64,000 bases of DNA from Lomentospora prolificans (taxonomy: Eukaryota; Ascomycota; Sordariomycetes; Microascales; Microascaceae). This document shows positions 23,632 through 35,895 of this stretch, piece after piece (the stretch's first letter is position 1; each line of letters opens with the position of its first letter). The stretch spans positions 1,736,001 through 1,800,000 of the forward strand of contig JARFXM010000005.1 in the NCBI GenBank assembly GCA_029532625.1, given 5' to 3'. The notes under the pieces were generated by a model. That model made no database searches. It was not told the DNA's origin and worked only from the letters and a program-made list of their open reading frames with translations. Made by a program: the position numbers and the translations under genes.

Positions 23632-25591
23632 TTACATTCCCTCGAAGTCGCCGCCGAGGTCATCCTCATCCAAATCCCCATCCTGTATCTCATTGGCCAT
23701 CTCTCGCTCTCGTTCGCGCGCTTCCTGGGCATTCTTGAGTTCGAGCCGGTGTTGGTTCATGGGGAATCGCATCGCCTAGTACAACAAGATTAGCAGGATA
23801 CTCATCAGCTTTACTGGTCGAGAAATATTGACATACCTTGACACTCTCGTCATGAAGAGAGAGGCACACCCGAATACGCTCGTGGAAAGCCTCACCGGGC
23901 TCGCGGGTAGCGTAGACGTCGCCCACTTCCTTGCTCTTCATGAAGCCCCTCTCGCGATCTAGGGTAGCCTCAATGACACCATCCCTAATGGCTTTGGCAA
24001 CAATGTACTCAGCAGATTCCTCGCTACCGAGGTGGAGGCGGATGCAGATGTCGCGAAGGGAGATTCGCGAGTACGAGAGTGACATCATGCGGATACCGGT
24101 CTTGATGACATTTTGCCTTAGGCGGAGGATGAGAGTATAAGTTCCATCACGGCTAAAAGTGTCGGCGTGGTCGGCGATGATGGTCTCGAAGTCCTCGAGG
24201 TTTCCGACACGGACGGCCTGGACGAGGCGGAAGTAGGGCTGGAGAGCGACCTCAAGAGTGGGTTGGCGGAAAGTAGAACGGTCAGGAATATCACCCATCA
24301 AGAGCTCGACAACGAGCAAAAGCTTGGTCGCGGTCTGCGAGAAACCTACTGCACAAGCGCTGGAGGGTGCCTTCCGAGTGGCGGCGGTGAGATGAGTGTG
24401 GGCTTCACCATAGCGCAGTTGAATGGCGCGGATACGGCCGAGATAGTAAAGGAAGCGCGCAACTTGGCTATTGGCAGCATTTTCGGGGAACTGGGTGTGA
24501 GACACGAGTAGGTCGGCTTGGGAGATATGTGACGTGAGAAGATAGTTTCGGAGGAGCAACACGATTACGGAAGCCTGGGTATCGATATCCTTGCGAAGAA
24601 CAGCTGTCCGCAGAGCAGCAAGCAGCGTAGGGCGAAGGGCGACAATGGGTGACTGGGTCGAAGGAGGCAAGGGGTCGAGATGCTCGCAGAAAAGGTTGTA
24701 GTAGAAGTATACCTTGGCGGAGAGGGAATCCAAAGTGCGGCGGTTGAGCTTCTGGATCCTGTCAGAGAGATGCTTGGAGAACTCTGTTCCACGCTTGTAC
24801 TGCTTAGAATCAAAGAGGTAGACTTGGATGAGGATGCCGAGGAAAATGTCGATCTCAGGGATGACCTCCTTCAGCTCCTTCTTGGCGCCGTTTTTCGTTG
24901 GAGCTTTAGCGGGCTCGCTCTCTTCGTCGACATTGAACGGCCGGCCAAGAGGAAGATCCTGCCGGTCGATGGCGTATAGAAGGGCCTTGGCAACATTTCC
25001 AGATGCTACAGTAGCGGGAAAAGTCTCGACAATGACCTTTGCGATGATGTCTGGCGTGAGACGCTTGCGGATCAACGAGATGGATCGGAGGGCTCGTAGA
25101 GAGAACCTGGCATCGAACTGAGCAACGGCGCGCTCCAATAAAGCGAAATTGTTTTTGATGTCTGCAGATCCAAGAGAAAAGACAACGTTTAGTAAGAATT
25201 CCTCATCGTGTTACAAACGGGACGACGGGGAGAGCACATCAGCAAAACGTGAGGTAGCCGATGCATTCATATGGAACATGGACATTTGCACGAGAATTGA
25301 CGGGAAAAGAAACTCACCTGTAGATGTTTGCACCACGGGGTCTACCTTGATCTCGTTCTCAGCATCTTTCTCGGCCTCGTCACCCATTGCCACATCACCG
25401 TCCTTATCAGGGGGGGTTGATGACTTGACGGGCCTCGTCTTGGGGACAACAACTGTCATCTCCTCATCGCCGTCCTTAGCGGCCTTCTTTCCCTTGCCCT
25501 TGATATCGTCCTTCATATCGACGTCCTGGTTACTCCTAATACCATTCTCGACGGGTTCGTTCCCGTTGCTATGAGGTGTCTTGCCGGGCAT
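23632..25591 (-). CDS. RPN3: 26S proteasome regulatory subunit RPN3 (PSMD3)
   Basis: Three exons on the minus strand: 25591-25318, 25161-23837 and 23775-23632. Intron 1 is 156 nt (GTGAGT...GCAG); intron 2 is 61 nt (GTATGT...ACTAG). The product is 580 residues, close to the family length. Residues 1-90 are charged and disordered. The conserved body starts DIKNNFALLERAV and contains RALRSISLIRKRL, QLRYGEAHTHLTAATRKAP and the C-terminal PCI/winged-helix region (YSRISLRDICIRLHL, EYIVAKAIRDGVIEA). After the last intron the protein ends AMRFPMNQHRLELK, then an acidic tail DEDDLGGDFEGM. It is a structural lid subunit of the 19S particle. A model that ignores intron 2 gives an aberrant tail. Confidence 0.95.
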
Positions 25592-27855
25592 TTCGGCTAG
25601 GGTGGGAAGAAAGGAAAAACAAAAGGGGACTCGAGACGGAGATGGGATAGGAGCCGGGAAAATGCTACGCCGTCTATAGACTCAGAATCCGGTAGAGATG
25701 GCGATGACGAAGTTGTAGATGGAAAAGATTTTCAGGTGTCGCTGGGAGATGCGTGTTTTCCTCCGAGGCTTTCGGTGATGAGCCACTCGTCAGAAGCGCG
25801 CTTCCAACTGAACTAGATTGACCTCTCGGAGGATGGCTGCTACTGAAGAAACCAGGTCGCGAAATAGGGTAAAAACAATGAAATGGAAAAGAGAAGGAGG
25901 AGAATGGGCAGATGCACAGAGTTTGATGGGGAAGATGAAGATGTAAAGGGCAAGCGCCGCGTCGTCGCCGTAGAATTAAGCGTGGATTTGGGGATGTTGC
26001 GGGTGGTGTTGAGCAGCTGTCTGTTCTGCTGCTTGTGCATACGGAGTTTTCTGGGTTGGGAGAACAGAACCTGATGACCTGTGTCGTAGGGCGATTGGCA
26101 TGGGCCTCGAAGCCTGGAAGTTCTTTCGGATCTGAAATAAGTACTAAATACCTACTCTCTGAGTCTTTAAACCCATAAAATGAGGTTTTAAATACAAGGC
26201 CACTAACAGATTATACCATCTCATCCCCCAGCTGCTCGGCTACTTTGGCACTGTACGCTGGAAACAACGTACTTAGCAGAGAAGCCCAGCTCTGACAGCT
26301 GGCCAAGTTGAGGTACCTTACCGCCTGCGCAATACCGCGCTGGTACCTTGCCGGGTTCGTCAGGCGACCAACTCCCAGAAACGGTACCTAATACCTGCAG
26401 TTCGGTAGTTCATCCACTTAGGTCCGAGTACAGGCAACCTCACGAATCAGTGTCTTTCCTCTTCAAGTTTCCGCCCATGACGTTGCCTTTCGGTGCCTGC
26501 TGCCTCACAGGTCTCCATCAGCCAGCTTACAAAGTCAGCAGAGAGTTCCAATTCCCAACCTGTTGCAGGCAGAACAGGTATAGGCGTCCCGCCCGTTCTA
26601 TTGCCTCCTACTGTCCAATGACGAACATTCTACGACTTGCGAGAGCAAGATCGATCCGTATCAATACCAGCGCCAGCGAGGCGTCCTGACGATCTGAGAA
26701 TTGAACCCACACTGTAATTAAATTGAGGCAGACACTCCCCATAAGACTTGTGTATTTCCAACCGCCATGCATCAAGTGGCTTAACAATTGCACTCTCTTG
26801 CATTCTCCCGCCGCTATGACACATCCTCACTGGACTGACGTTGGGTCTTATCGACCTGCAAAGCCCTACCATTTTGCCACTGAGAGCACTTACTCCTTGC
26901 CTTGTGCGATGTCGCTATGTCCAATTGTCGAAGAAGCGACTAAAACCCGACAGTTGGCACGGATAGAGCCGGGTTATCCCAAATGTGTGCACAGCTCCGG
27001 CCCCCGGCTTTGCTCGCAGAAATCCTAGTTTCGCATCGAGCACATCGGAATAAGTGTGTCCGGCGAGATAGAGACACGATCGATCTGCGAACGTGTGGAA
27101 CAACGGAGGCCCAGGGAAAGTTCTTGTAGTCGGGAATTAAGCACTGGAATCCGGATCGCTCCGGGTCCAAGGTTCCCTCACCGTACCTAGTATAACGATG
27201 CTAGCCTGCTTCGCGGGGAGATGGTTCCCTATGGAGGAGGTGGCACGAGGCCCAACCGGGGATGTGGCTACGAGGAAGAATGTGTTGGTTCACGATGAAT
27301 AGTAAGATGGTTGAAAAGGCTGTGGCGGGCGATTCCCCTGTCCGTTCAGTCCTGAAGTAATATATGTTTCCTGGACTGTTGCTCTGAAGAGCGCTGCTTG
27401 GTCGGGCTGTACAGGGACGAATTACACGACGGAACAGCCATCTTCAGGTACGGCCGGGCTTCCTTGACGAATGACTGCTGATCGTCGCACGCCGTCTAAT
27501 ACTACGATGCTTGAATATCACGTTAAGCACGGGTCACGTACCACACAAAAGGGGCCGGAATAGGTAAACGTGGTTATTAGCAATTGCTAACCACAGGATG
27601 TGCCACAAGCCTATTTCGCCTTCACCGTAGGTACCGAATGTTCCCTTGCACGTAAACCCATTGCCGACGCCTTTGAAACACAAGTACCAAAGTATGCCCT
27701 CGCAGATCTTTGACGAAGAAAACAAGCCCTCAGAAATATCATTTTCCCCTGGAATTATTCTCCATCGGAGAATAGGCGAAAGAAACGACTAGAAACAAAG
27801 ATAAAAAGAATTTAGGAGCTTTCCTCTTAGAATACAATTGCGTCGAGAGCATGAT
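25592..27855. other. 2.3 kb intergenic region upstream of RPN3
   Basis: Between the RPN3 start and the TAF12 stop (both minus). The first ~450 bp are the RPN3 promoter and leader. At 26300-26400 there are three closely spaced GGTACC palindromes, and another near 27630. No ORF shows family resemblance. No RNA gene recognised. Confidence 0.45.
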
Positions 27856-30032
27856 TTAGTCGCCCTTGCCGGGCATGACCTTGGCTGCCTGGACAGCGCT
27901 CATTTTCGAGATCCAGTTGGCTGAGGGCTGAACCTTGCGGACAGTCCTCAACTCGTCGGACGAGTAGCCGGGGACCCGGATGTTGTACACGCGCTCAAGA
28001 ACGAGCTGGAGGTCGCGGATTTCTAGGACCTTGGAGCCGCGCTCCTTGGCATTGCGGCACGCAGTGCTGATGACCGTGTCCATGAATTGATCGGCAAGCT
28101 GTAGCATGCTCTATCCGGTTCCAAAACTTGTCAGTATAATGCGCAAACGGGGCAACCTTTCTTCCTAAGTACATACCTCCTCAACCTCGGGGGCGAGCAA
28201 GTTTTCCTCGTGGCCTTCAGCTGAGCCTCCGCAAACCTGCCTGACAAGTTCATCAAGCTTCTTCTTGCTAAGGACGTGCTCGCCTTCAGCCTCGTTGACA
28301 TAGGCTGGGATCTTGGGAAGAGCTGGCTGGCTGATAGCACCTCCAGCAGTTCCAGTCCCGCTGTTGAAGGTCGGGCGACCTGGGCCAGCTCCGCCAGAGA
28401 TGGTGACCGGCTGGACAGGTTGGGTAAGTTTGTCAGGAAGCTGCTTTGGGATCGGCATTTTGGCGGGGAAAGAAGAGGCAGCAGGTGTCTGTTGTGCGGC
28501 GACGGGATGACTGTGTGTGTGAGCTGTCGATGCTGGTGCGATACCAGTGTTGGCTGAATTGGCTAGTGCCCCGTTTGCAGGTTGTCCAGTACTAGGTGTT
28601 GCTCCGGGTTGCACGACACGTTGGTTGGCAAGATTGACGGCGGCAGACATGCTTAGAGGGCGAGCGCTGGCACCGACGGGAGTCCCTACCTGTGGTGTCT
28701 GCACTCTTGTGGAGTTCTGCGTAGGAGTCGATGCTGAAGGAAGCTGGGCAGCAGCCGCCGCGACCTGGGTATTCACCGGCGCGGGTTGTACCTGGTCAGC
28801 CTTAACCGCGCCGGGCTGCTGCTGCGATACAGAGGTGGCCTTGGCTGGAGCTGCGGGCCGTACCTGCTGCTGAGTAGGGGTGGCGGCCTGGGTCTGATTC
28901 TTAGCTGCCTCGACGGCGGCATTGACGGTAGCTGTGACAGAACTGGTGCTTTGTAGCGATGGATTAGGCATGATATTTTGTGCGGGAGCTGGCACTGGTG
29001 TCTGCGTGGGTGGCGGGACTGTGGTGTGCACCTGGGCCTGAGTCTGTGCCTGGGTCGCAGGCTGGCCTTGAGTTTGGGTTTGTGATTGAGCTGGTCCAGC
29101 GCCAGCAGCACCTTGTGCCTTCTTCTCCAAGTTTGCTTTGTTGAGGGACTCCTGTTGCTTTCGCAGTTGCTCAACAAACTTTCGGGCATCTTCATGGCCC
29201 TTTTGTTGTTGGTCACGCATGAGCTGGTAATTTTTCACGTCCTCTGGTGGTAAAGGAGTGCCCTTCTCAGCCCTTTCTTTAAGGAGTGTGTCAATTTGCT
29301 GGATTCGGGCCCTAGCCGTTTCCATAGTCATTAAGGCTTTGGCATAACGTAAACGCAAATCAGTTGTGAGCTTGCGCACATCGGCCCCCTTTGCCACTAC
29401 ATGAGGTGGGAGATGAAATGTCATCTGATTGACATGTTTGAGAATGTGATCGGGAATTTTGGTTGCCGGTTGAGCTGCGGGTGTCGCGCTGGCGGTGGGA
29501 TTCTGAGCAGGCGCCGCGGCTAGAGTTGGCTGATCTGTACCCGCAGCAGAGGTCGCGGCTGGAACGGTGGTGGCGTTCATCTGACCAGCATTTGAGGTCT
29601 AGGGATTTTATCAGTCAATGTACGGTTCTCCATGGGTCAAACAGATCATATGGAAACTAGACGGTGGCAGCGGGAAGCACATACCTGAGCCTGGGCCTGG
29701 GCCTGAGCCTGGGCTTGCGCTTGCGCTTGAGCTTGCGCCTGGGCCTGCCTATTCTTCATCTGAGTCCTGGCAATAAGAGTTCTCGAGAAATCTGAAATCC
29801 TAGTTCGTGTCGCCGCCGCTTCCGCAGAATCCTTAGGCAGAGAATCAAGCGCAGTCCATAATTGTTTTAAGCCTGCAGAGTATTTCGCCTTCTCCTCGGG
29901 AGTAAGCCATGGTATCTTTTCAATCACCTCGGGGCGGAGGAGCTGCACTGCTCTGGCCTGTCCCGCAGCGGCACCCGGTCCGGCCGTAGCTGCTTGGCTG
30001 GGTTGACCAGCGTTGGGCTGGGGTGGGTTCAT
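27856..30032 (-). CDS. TAF12: TFIID/SAGA subunit TAF12
   Basis: Three exons on the minus strand: 30032-29685, 29598-28177 and 28110-27856. Introns are 86 nt and 66 nt, both with GTATGT donors and TAG acceptors, both phase 0. The product has 674 residues. The N-terminal block [16 protein letters not shown] precedes a Gln-Ala dipeptide run ending exon 1. Exon 2 is mainly a Gln/Pro/Ala/Thr-rich disordered region. The histone fold spans the exon 2/3 junction: [15 protein letters not shown], then [48 protein letters not shown]12 pairs with TAF4 in TFIID and with ADA1 in SAGA. SPT7, another SAGA subunit, is encoded at the right end of this window. The identification rests on the histone fold and is secure. 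Confidence 0.94.
29686..29750. repeat. Gln-Ala coding minisatellite in TAF12
   Basis: About eleven six-base units (CAGGCC/CAAGCG variants on the minus strand) encoding alternating Gln-Ala, ending directly at the intron-1 donor. Codon-level variation shows it is not a freshly expanded perfect repeat. Confidence 0.85.
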
Positions 30033-32690
30033 CGCGGGTAAGGTGGTTGGAAGTGTCGATAGTAGGGGAGATGGGAGACAATATAGCGCGAATTCTATGG
30101 CATTCCACACCACCAAATATCCTCTAGCTTTTAGTATATAGAGGATAAACGATGGTGTTGGTTATGCGCGAGTGGGTGGGTTGGTGGGTGATCGAGATCG
30201 AGGAAGGGTGTCGGAGTGGATGTGTTGGATTCGGCAAATTTCCTTTTAAAGTCTATAGGAACCAACCCGTGAGAAAGATTATGGAGAATCAGACTGTAAG
30301 TATTACAGAAGGGGCAGAGGTAGGTAGGAATTGATGGGGTAGATTTTATTGGTGGTGATGATCAAAGTTCATCAGCACGTTCATCAGAGGACGCGAGGTC
30401 AACTGCCTTGCCGTTTAATTCTCGGGTAAATACCATGGGGTGGTGGAGGATGTCAGCACCTGGTGCCAAGGTCCCCGATCGCCAGTGCAAGTTGTCACAG
30501 GCCTGATGTGCATCGCCAGCCTCACATAGCTCCTGAAAGTGGAAGCTCTGACCCTTTTCAGCCGCCATTAGCTTGGGAGGAATTAATGTATAATCAGAGC
30601 ACCTTGTAAACACCATTCATATTTCACTTTTTGGTTTAGTCAAATCGAAGGCAAACCTACCTTTGGCCTTAAACAGCAGCCTCGCAACGGCAAATACTTC
30701 ATGGGCCCAGGGAGAGATAAGTGAAAGGTGCTGGCCTGCTGACGCAGGAAGCGCGACTAGACAGGCTTCGCGCGTTCTCCGCATGCGCCTGGCTGCGAGC
30801 CTCGTTTTTAGGGCTTTCAGCACGATGACGTACGGAAGCTTGGGAATGACTGGTTTTAGTGGCGGGGGAAAGAGGCGGGACTCGACAGCGTATTCTGGTC
30901 CACCTTAGTGCCAACCCATGTCGTTGCTCCTCCCTTCCCCCTCCGCCAGCTGCCTTACTTGAAGTGCCTGAAGCAACCGAACACTCGGACAGGCCCTCAT
31001 GGTAGAACAGCACTAATAATGCGTGGGCTACAACACCCTAGTCCCAGGCACATATACAGGAGCCTAGCAGACGGAGACGGAGGGGCTGAGAAAGACACCG
31101 CGAGGAGTCTATTTTCCTTGGAGGGTGTCTACACTGGTGCGTAGCCTCTCTCCAACTCCGTTGTCGCTGGTGGATGTCGTTGTCCAGCCCTCGCTCACTT
31201 ATCTCTGCCGTGTCCCCAAGTGGCATGTGGTATGTGCGTGCATCTTATGAGTCAGTGGCGGAGGAGGGATGATTATACGTGGTGCTTTCATACCATAAGG
31301 AAAGTTTCGAAGACGACCCATTGCACTTTTGACCCCTGACCAGTTAGTTCCAGAGCACCACATACGAGATGAGTCGGAGTCTTTTGTGGGTGTGCCTACA
31401 TCATCACATCATACCATCACAAGACATTAGGCAGGGCTGGCTCCTCGCTATAAACACGATAGCGAAGGCGTTGGTGGTGAACCTCCGGGCTTATCTACGG
31501 GTTGTTTCTTACTGGGTCCCATTACGGCCCTGCCAAATCAACACCATCAAATATTACCTGACCCAGTCCGCATTCGAGCTGATCGAGGGGGTGTGGCATA
31601 CGCGGAGAAGGTGGGTAGCCGCCGGCATGACAGCCAGTCTCTCATAGACACGGACTGGTGACAACTCAGAGTAGCTTTGAAATTCGATGGAAGAAAAAAT
31701 TTTCCTTCTTTACCTTCTATGCGCTCGCTACAACGCCAGCCTCTCAGAGGTCTCGAAGTGAGAGTTAGGGTATGCGCACCGCACGCTAGGCCCACGCCAG
31801 TGGTTGGCTCTTTTTTGGTTCGCCATTGTGTGCCCGGGCCAGTTATGAAACATAGACGTTCTAGACCGAAGTATTATGGGGACGAGAGTACGAAAGTGCA
31901 CTTCCATTCCTTGCTACTCTATAGTTCTGAGCTCAGCTTCCGCCCTTCCTACCCTTTGAAGTGATCGGGAAAGAGCACAGACACATGGCTAGATGGCCCT
32001 GGTAATCTCCCGTTACATGAGCCATCTTTTGCACTTATATTGTGAGCTATAGCTTCTCGTTCCAGCACACTTCATCCTTCCACGTAGTCCCAGGGCTCCA
32101 CGGATGGGCGAGGCCACGAACCGTGATCGTCGTTCTTATCAGCGGGGTGGTTAGGGTATCGCGATGCGATTTCACCTGCCCTTCCCCACCTCCCTGAAGT
32201 TTCATGTAACAGCATCAACGACCAAGGCAATCAGCGATCGCTCTGGATCGTGGCCAGGGTGTCCTAGGTGGCCAAGACCTTCTAATACTGTACGTTTTGG
32301 AGAGGAAGGGGCGAATTCTCGTAGACTTGTGGGATTAGTCGGGCCTTGGGGATGCTTCTTACATTGGTCCGAGGACTGTGCCCAGTTGCGATCCGCCCGG
32401 GAGCATTGCTGCCCAAAAGGCGTCTGTGGAGAGCCGTCGTGCATAGGCTGATGGCTCTAACGGGCCATTGTTCTTTTTTGGTGTCGGTCCTACCCTCCGA
32501 TGCCCCTCCTCTTACCCCCCAAGCCGGAGCCATTTTATTACCATGTCTACTTCATTCATCTCCCTGATTGTTGGGTCCCTGGCCGATGTCGTTTGGTAGA
32601 GGTTTGCAAGGATGGCGTTGCTTCCTTCGGTTGAGGCGCGAGGGCTTTAGGGGGGTGGCTCGTTAACATGCCAGGAACTCTGTCGCCATG
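30033..32690. other. intergenic, TAF12 promoter and gene-free sequence
   Basis: Upstream of TAF12. A TATA-like TAGTATATAG lies about 100 bp before the TAF12 start (near 30131). The rest shows no recognisable coding gene; ORFs are short and unconvincing. Confidence 0.4.
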
Positions 32691-32739
32691 GTGTGGGCAT
32701 AAGGAAGTGCTATGCGAGGAACTGGTATAGACGCTGGTC

Positions 32740-34854
32740 TCACTTGTTCTTTATTCTGTCTCCTTCTTTTCGCATTTGGCTTTCAAGATCTCGAATTAGA
32801 GAAAGAGAAGAAAAAAGTATAAAGACTTTACAACCCGAGTTCTTGGTCTTTAACCTTGCCTCCTCGAGTTTACCTGTTCAAGTACCTGACTTCGCAATCT
32901 CTGAATCCAGCTACCGTGAAGGCCGATACCAATCTGATCGCCATTGCAGTGATCAATCTCTGGACTTTCCCCATAGCATCGGTTTGATCGTTTCAAGTCC
33001 ATCGCGAAGCGCCAATCTCCGTCTATTCCACGGATTGAAAATACACCAATTGCACCCAAGGCAGAATACCGCTATCCTTCCAGGAAGCTCTACGATACTC
33101 ACTCTTTTTTCTCACACTTTTTTTTCTTTTTTCTGTGCAACATCAACACTCCTTCTACGACCTGACTTGGGAGCGCCTACCAAGTGCGAGTGCGTCGAAC
33201 ATCATTCCAAGGCCGTGTTTCATTGCTCCTTCTCGTCTTACTAACTGTGGCCTCATTTTCGTGCAGAAGGAAGGTGAAAAAAAAGCACACCTACCCATCC
33301 CACCCGACGTCCGCGCATTCGCGCAGACCCATACTGGACTAGCTGGCTGCCCGCTTTCACGCAAATCAAAGCTCTCTGCGCATCCATATACCTTGCGCCA
33401 CAGACATTGGAACTCGATAGCTCCTTGGACATAGTGGGAACATATATATACAAGATACCCGCGGCTCTCTCAAGGACGTGCGAAGTATACCAAGTCGCGC
33501 GAGGTTTATATTCCTAGAGCTGCTTCCGCTTTGTTGCTCCTGCCACTTCATCCCCCATCTAGGCCCCGTCGCTCCCTCCTGCTTCGTGCTTAGGAACTGG
33601 AACAAGAAGCTACGACCAATACCCAACTCCAGCAAATCCAATAGCAACAAAAACTCTACTCTTCCACTCCCATACCCAAACATTCGTCGTCATCCCGGCA
33701 ACCCCTCCATCCGGCCCGCCCTCGTATAATATCTCTCATCAGATTACTATCGCTGCCTGCTTATTCGATTCTTTTCCTCAACTGAGGAGGATCAGCATCC
33801 ATCCACAAACACTCAACTACCGTAGCCTCTGGACACAGAAGCCCTCGGATTTCTGCCTTCACCCCTCATCCAACCCAGCGCGGCAAGAACGACACAACAA
33901 AGCAGAAACGGAAACGGAAAAAAGTCTTTGTACAGACTTGCCCTGCACTGCGCCTGCGCCTGCATCTGCATCCTCCCCTGCTGTTATTATTATTCATTCC
34001 TTTTCTTTTCTTTTACCTTCACCTGGACCCTCTCAGAGCCCATACTCTTGTTTCCCTACTTCCCGCTCTGTAACTCTGCATTCTCCACACGCACACAAAA
34101 AGAAGGGTCGATTCCTCTGGCAACAGCTACCCCTTCTTTCCCGACTTTGACCGCCCATCTTCCAGCAGATCGCCAAGATCCTATCATGAAATCCAACCCC
34201 AACCAACTGTTTTTCCCTCGTTGGAGGTTTTCCCTTCGGTTATCAGCACCCTGAGAAAACACATCTTGACTTTGACTTCTTTCGAATTGATTCCAAACTT
34301 TTGTCGGATTTTCATGACTACGGTCCGGTCCATTGCAGCACACAATTTCAACCCTTCTAGATTGGACTCATCGTCTCCGACAAATATCCAATTTTGCTAG
34401 CTCTGATATAAAAGTGCCAGAGGGAGTAACATCTCGCAGTGACGAATAGAAAGAAAGCAAACCAAGGATCAGAAAGAAAAAGAGGCGGCTCACCTCACCG
34501 TCGTCACCTTCGAACCCCCGCGCTCTCGAAATACTTTTTCCCTCCCTCGACTTGCTTTTACCCCACATTCAGGCGACGATTCAATCGATAAGGAAAAGAA
34601 GATCGCAAAACTTGCGCCGAGCGAACACCCCGCCCAAACTTGCCATTGAAACTACTAAGCCGGGGTCCTTCATTGCGGATTCGAGGAAATCCGACCATTA
34701 TTAGCCTCACAGCCCTACTTTTTTTTTTTCTGGTTGCTCCCCCTCCGCGCGAGCTAGTTATTCCAAACACGACTACTCGGGACCCCCACTATTCCTAGGG
34801 CCGCCACTCTTTTTTGGCAGTTTCCGCTAAGGGAAACTCAGAATTTAAGGTACG
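32740..34854 (+). promoter_or_regulatory. long CT-rich leader with small upstream ORFs
   Basis: From about 32740 the + strand becomes persistently C/T-rich and stays so to the start codon at 34855, the pattern of a long fungal 5' leader (possibly with a leader intron that I cannot define). Two complete uORFs lie in its last 670 nt: 34186-34254 (22 codons) and 34314-34400 (28 codons), both in frames that stop before the main start. Length and uORFs suggest translational control. The transcription start is not visible. Confidence 0.45.
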
Positions 34855-35895
34855 ATGGGCAAAAAAGCACCTAAAACCAAGGCCGCTCGACAATCGGCGG
34901 CCAACTTAAAAATGGGAACGGCGTCACCGCCAGAGACCCCGATGACCTCCCCCGTGCTCCACCGAAAGGGAAACATGAACGAAAAGGGCCAAGATCCGAA
35001 ATCGCGACGACAACCACCACCACCGCTCGCCCACAGTATCCCACCCCACCATTCCCGCACTAAAATCCCCCGCCCCTCCGCTCCATCTCCCATTTCCACC
35101 AGCGGCCCCGTCCCGCCTAGCTGCCGGTACCCTCGTCCTCCCTTATCGCCGCAACCCTCCCCATCCGATTCATCCGACCCCGAATCGTCCGATGACGACA
35201 TCATGGACCCTTCACTATCTAGCGGAGAATCGGAGTCGGAATCGGATTCCCATTCTCCCCTAGGTCCTCGCCGACCGATTCCTCCCGGTCGGGCGGCTTC
35301 TCCCCGAGTCATTACGACGCACGAACGTGCGGCCTTTGAAATCGAGGAACTTAGCGATTTCGATCCTATGGATAGTGATCGTGAGGAGGCTTTGAAGCCG
35401 GCCGAATACGAATACCCGGAATCCGAGCGAAGCCGGCCGCCCTCACGATGTGGAATGGACAGAAATCCAGGGCCTCGCCTTCGAGAGCTTCCCCGCGAGT
35501 TTGTCACCAGGATGCAAAATCTCGATTGCGATGACTCTGATGACGAGTTTGATCCCGACGAGGCGAATCTGCGGGAATTCGTCCTCTGGCAGAAAGAACT
35601 TAAACGTCGACACCGAATCAGCCGCGGCAGTAGTATCGGCAAGCGAACCATTAGCGAGCGGGGCGACTCGGATCACGAAGACTTGAAGCCCTTTGAAAAC
35701 GGCGAAAACCCGCTCCATGATCGTCGGATGAGGAGACGTCTTGGCGAACGACGCGAAAGCTTCTTCCATGAAAATCCGCCGGAAAGGATTCCTGAGCTCG
35801 AGGAGCCCGATAGTGACGAGGAGGCACAGGAATTCAATTTTGCAAGGGAGTTGCCGTATTTCGATATGGAAATCATGGAGGTCGATTCGGACTAA
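34855..35895 (+). CDS. conserved acidic disordered fungal protein of unknown function
   Basis: Single exon, 346 residues. It begins with a basic, nuclear-type segment (GKKAPKTKAARQS), followed by Pro/Ser-rich sequence to about residue 95 and an acidic Ser stretch (SSDDDIMDPSLSSGESESESDS). The second half contains what looks like the conserved core: AAFEIEELSDFDPMDSDREEA, LREFVLWQKELKRRHRIS, IGKRTISERGDSDHEDLKPF, DRRMRRRLGERRESFF and ERIPELEEPDSDEE. I recall a similar C-terminal block (GKRT-SE-SDSED plus the ELEEP-S region) in uncharacterised proteins of other Pezizomycotina, but I know no function. The composition suggests a nuclear, phosphorylation-rich regulator. No catalytic domain is visible. 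Confidence 0.7.
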   Translation: MGKKAPKTKAARQSAANLKMGTASPPETPMTSPVLHRKGNMNEKGQDPKSRRQPPPPLAHSIPPHHSRTKIPRPSAPSPISTSGPVPPSCRYPRPPLSPQPSPSDSSDPESSDDDIMDPSLSSGESESESDSHSPLGPRRPIPPGRAASPRVITTHERAAFEIEELSDFDPMDSDREEALKPAEYEYPESERSRPPSRCGMDRNPGPRLRELPREFVTRMQNLDCDDSDDEFDPDEANLREFVLWQKELKRRHRISRGSSIGKRTISERGDSDHEDLKPFENGENPLHDRRMRRRLGERRESFFHENPPERIPELEEPDSDEEAQEFNFARELPYFDMEIMEVDSD

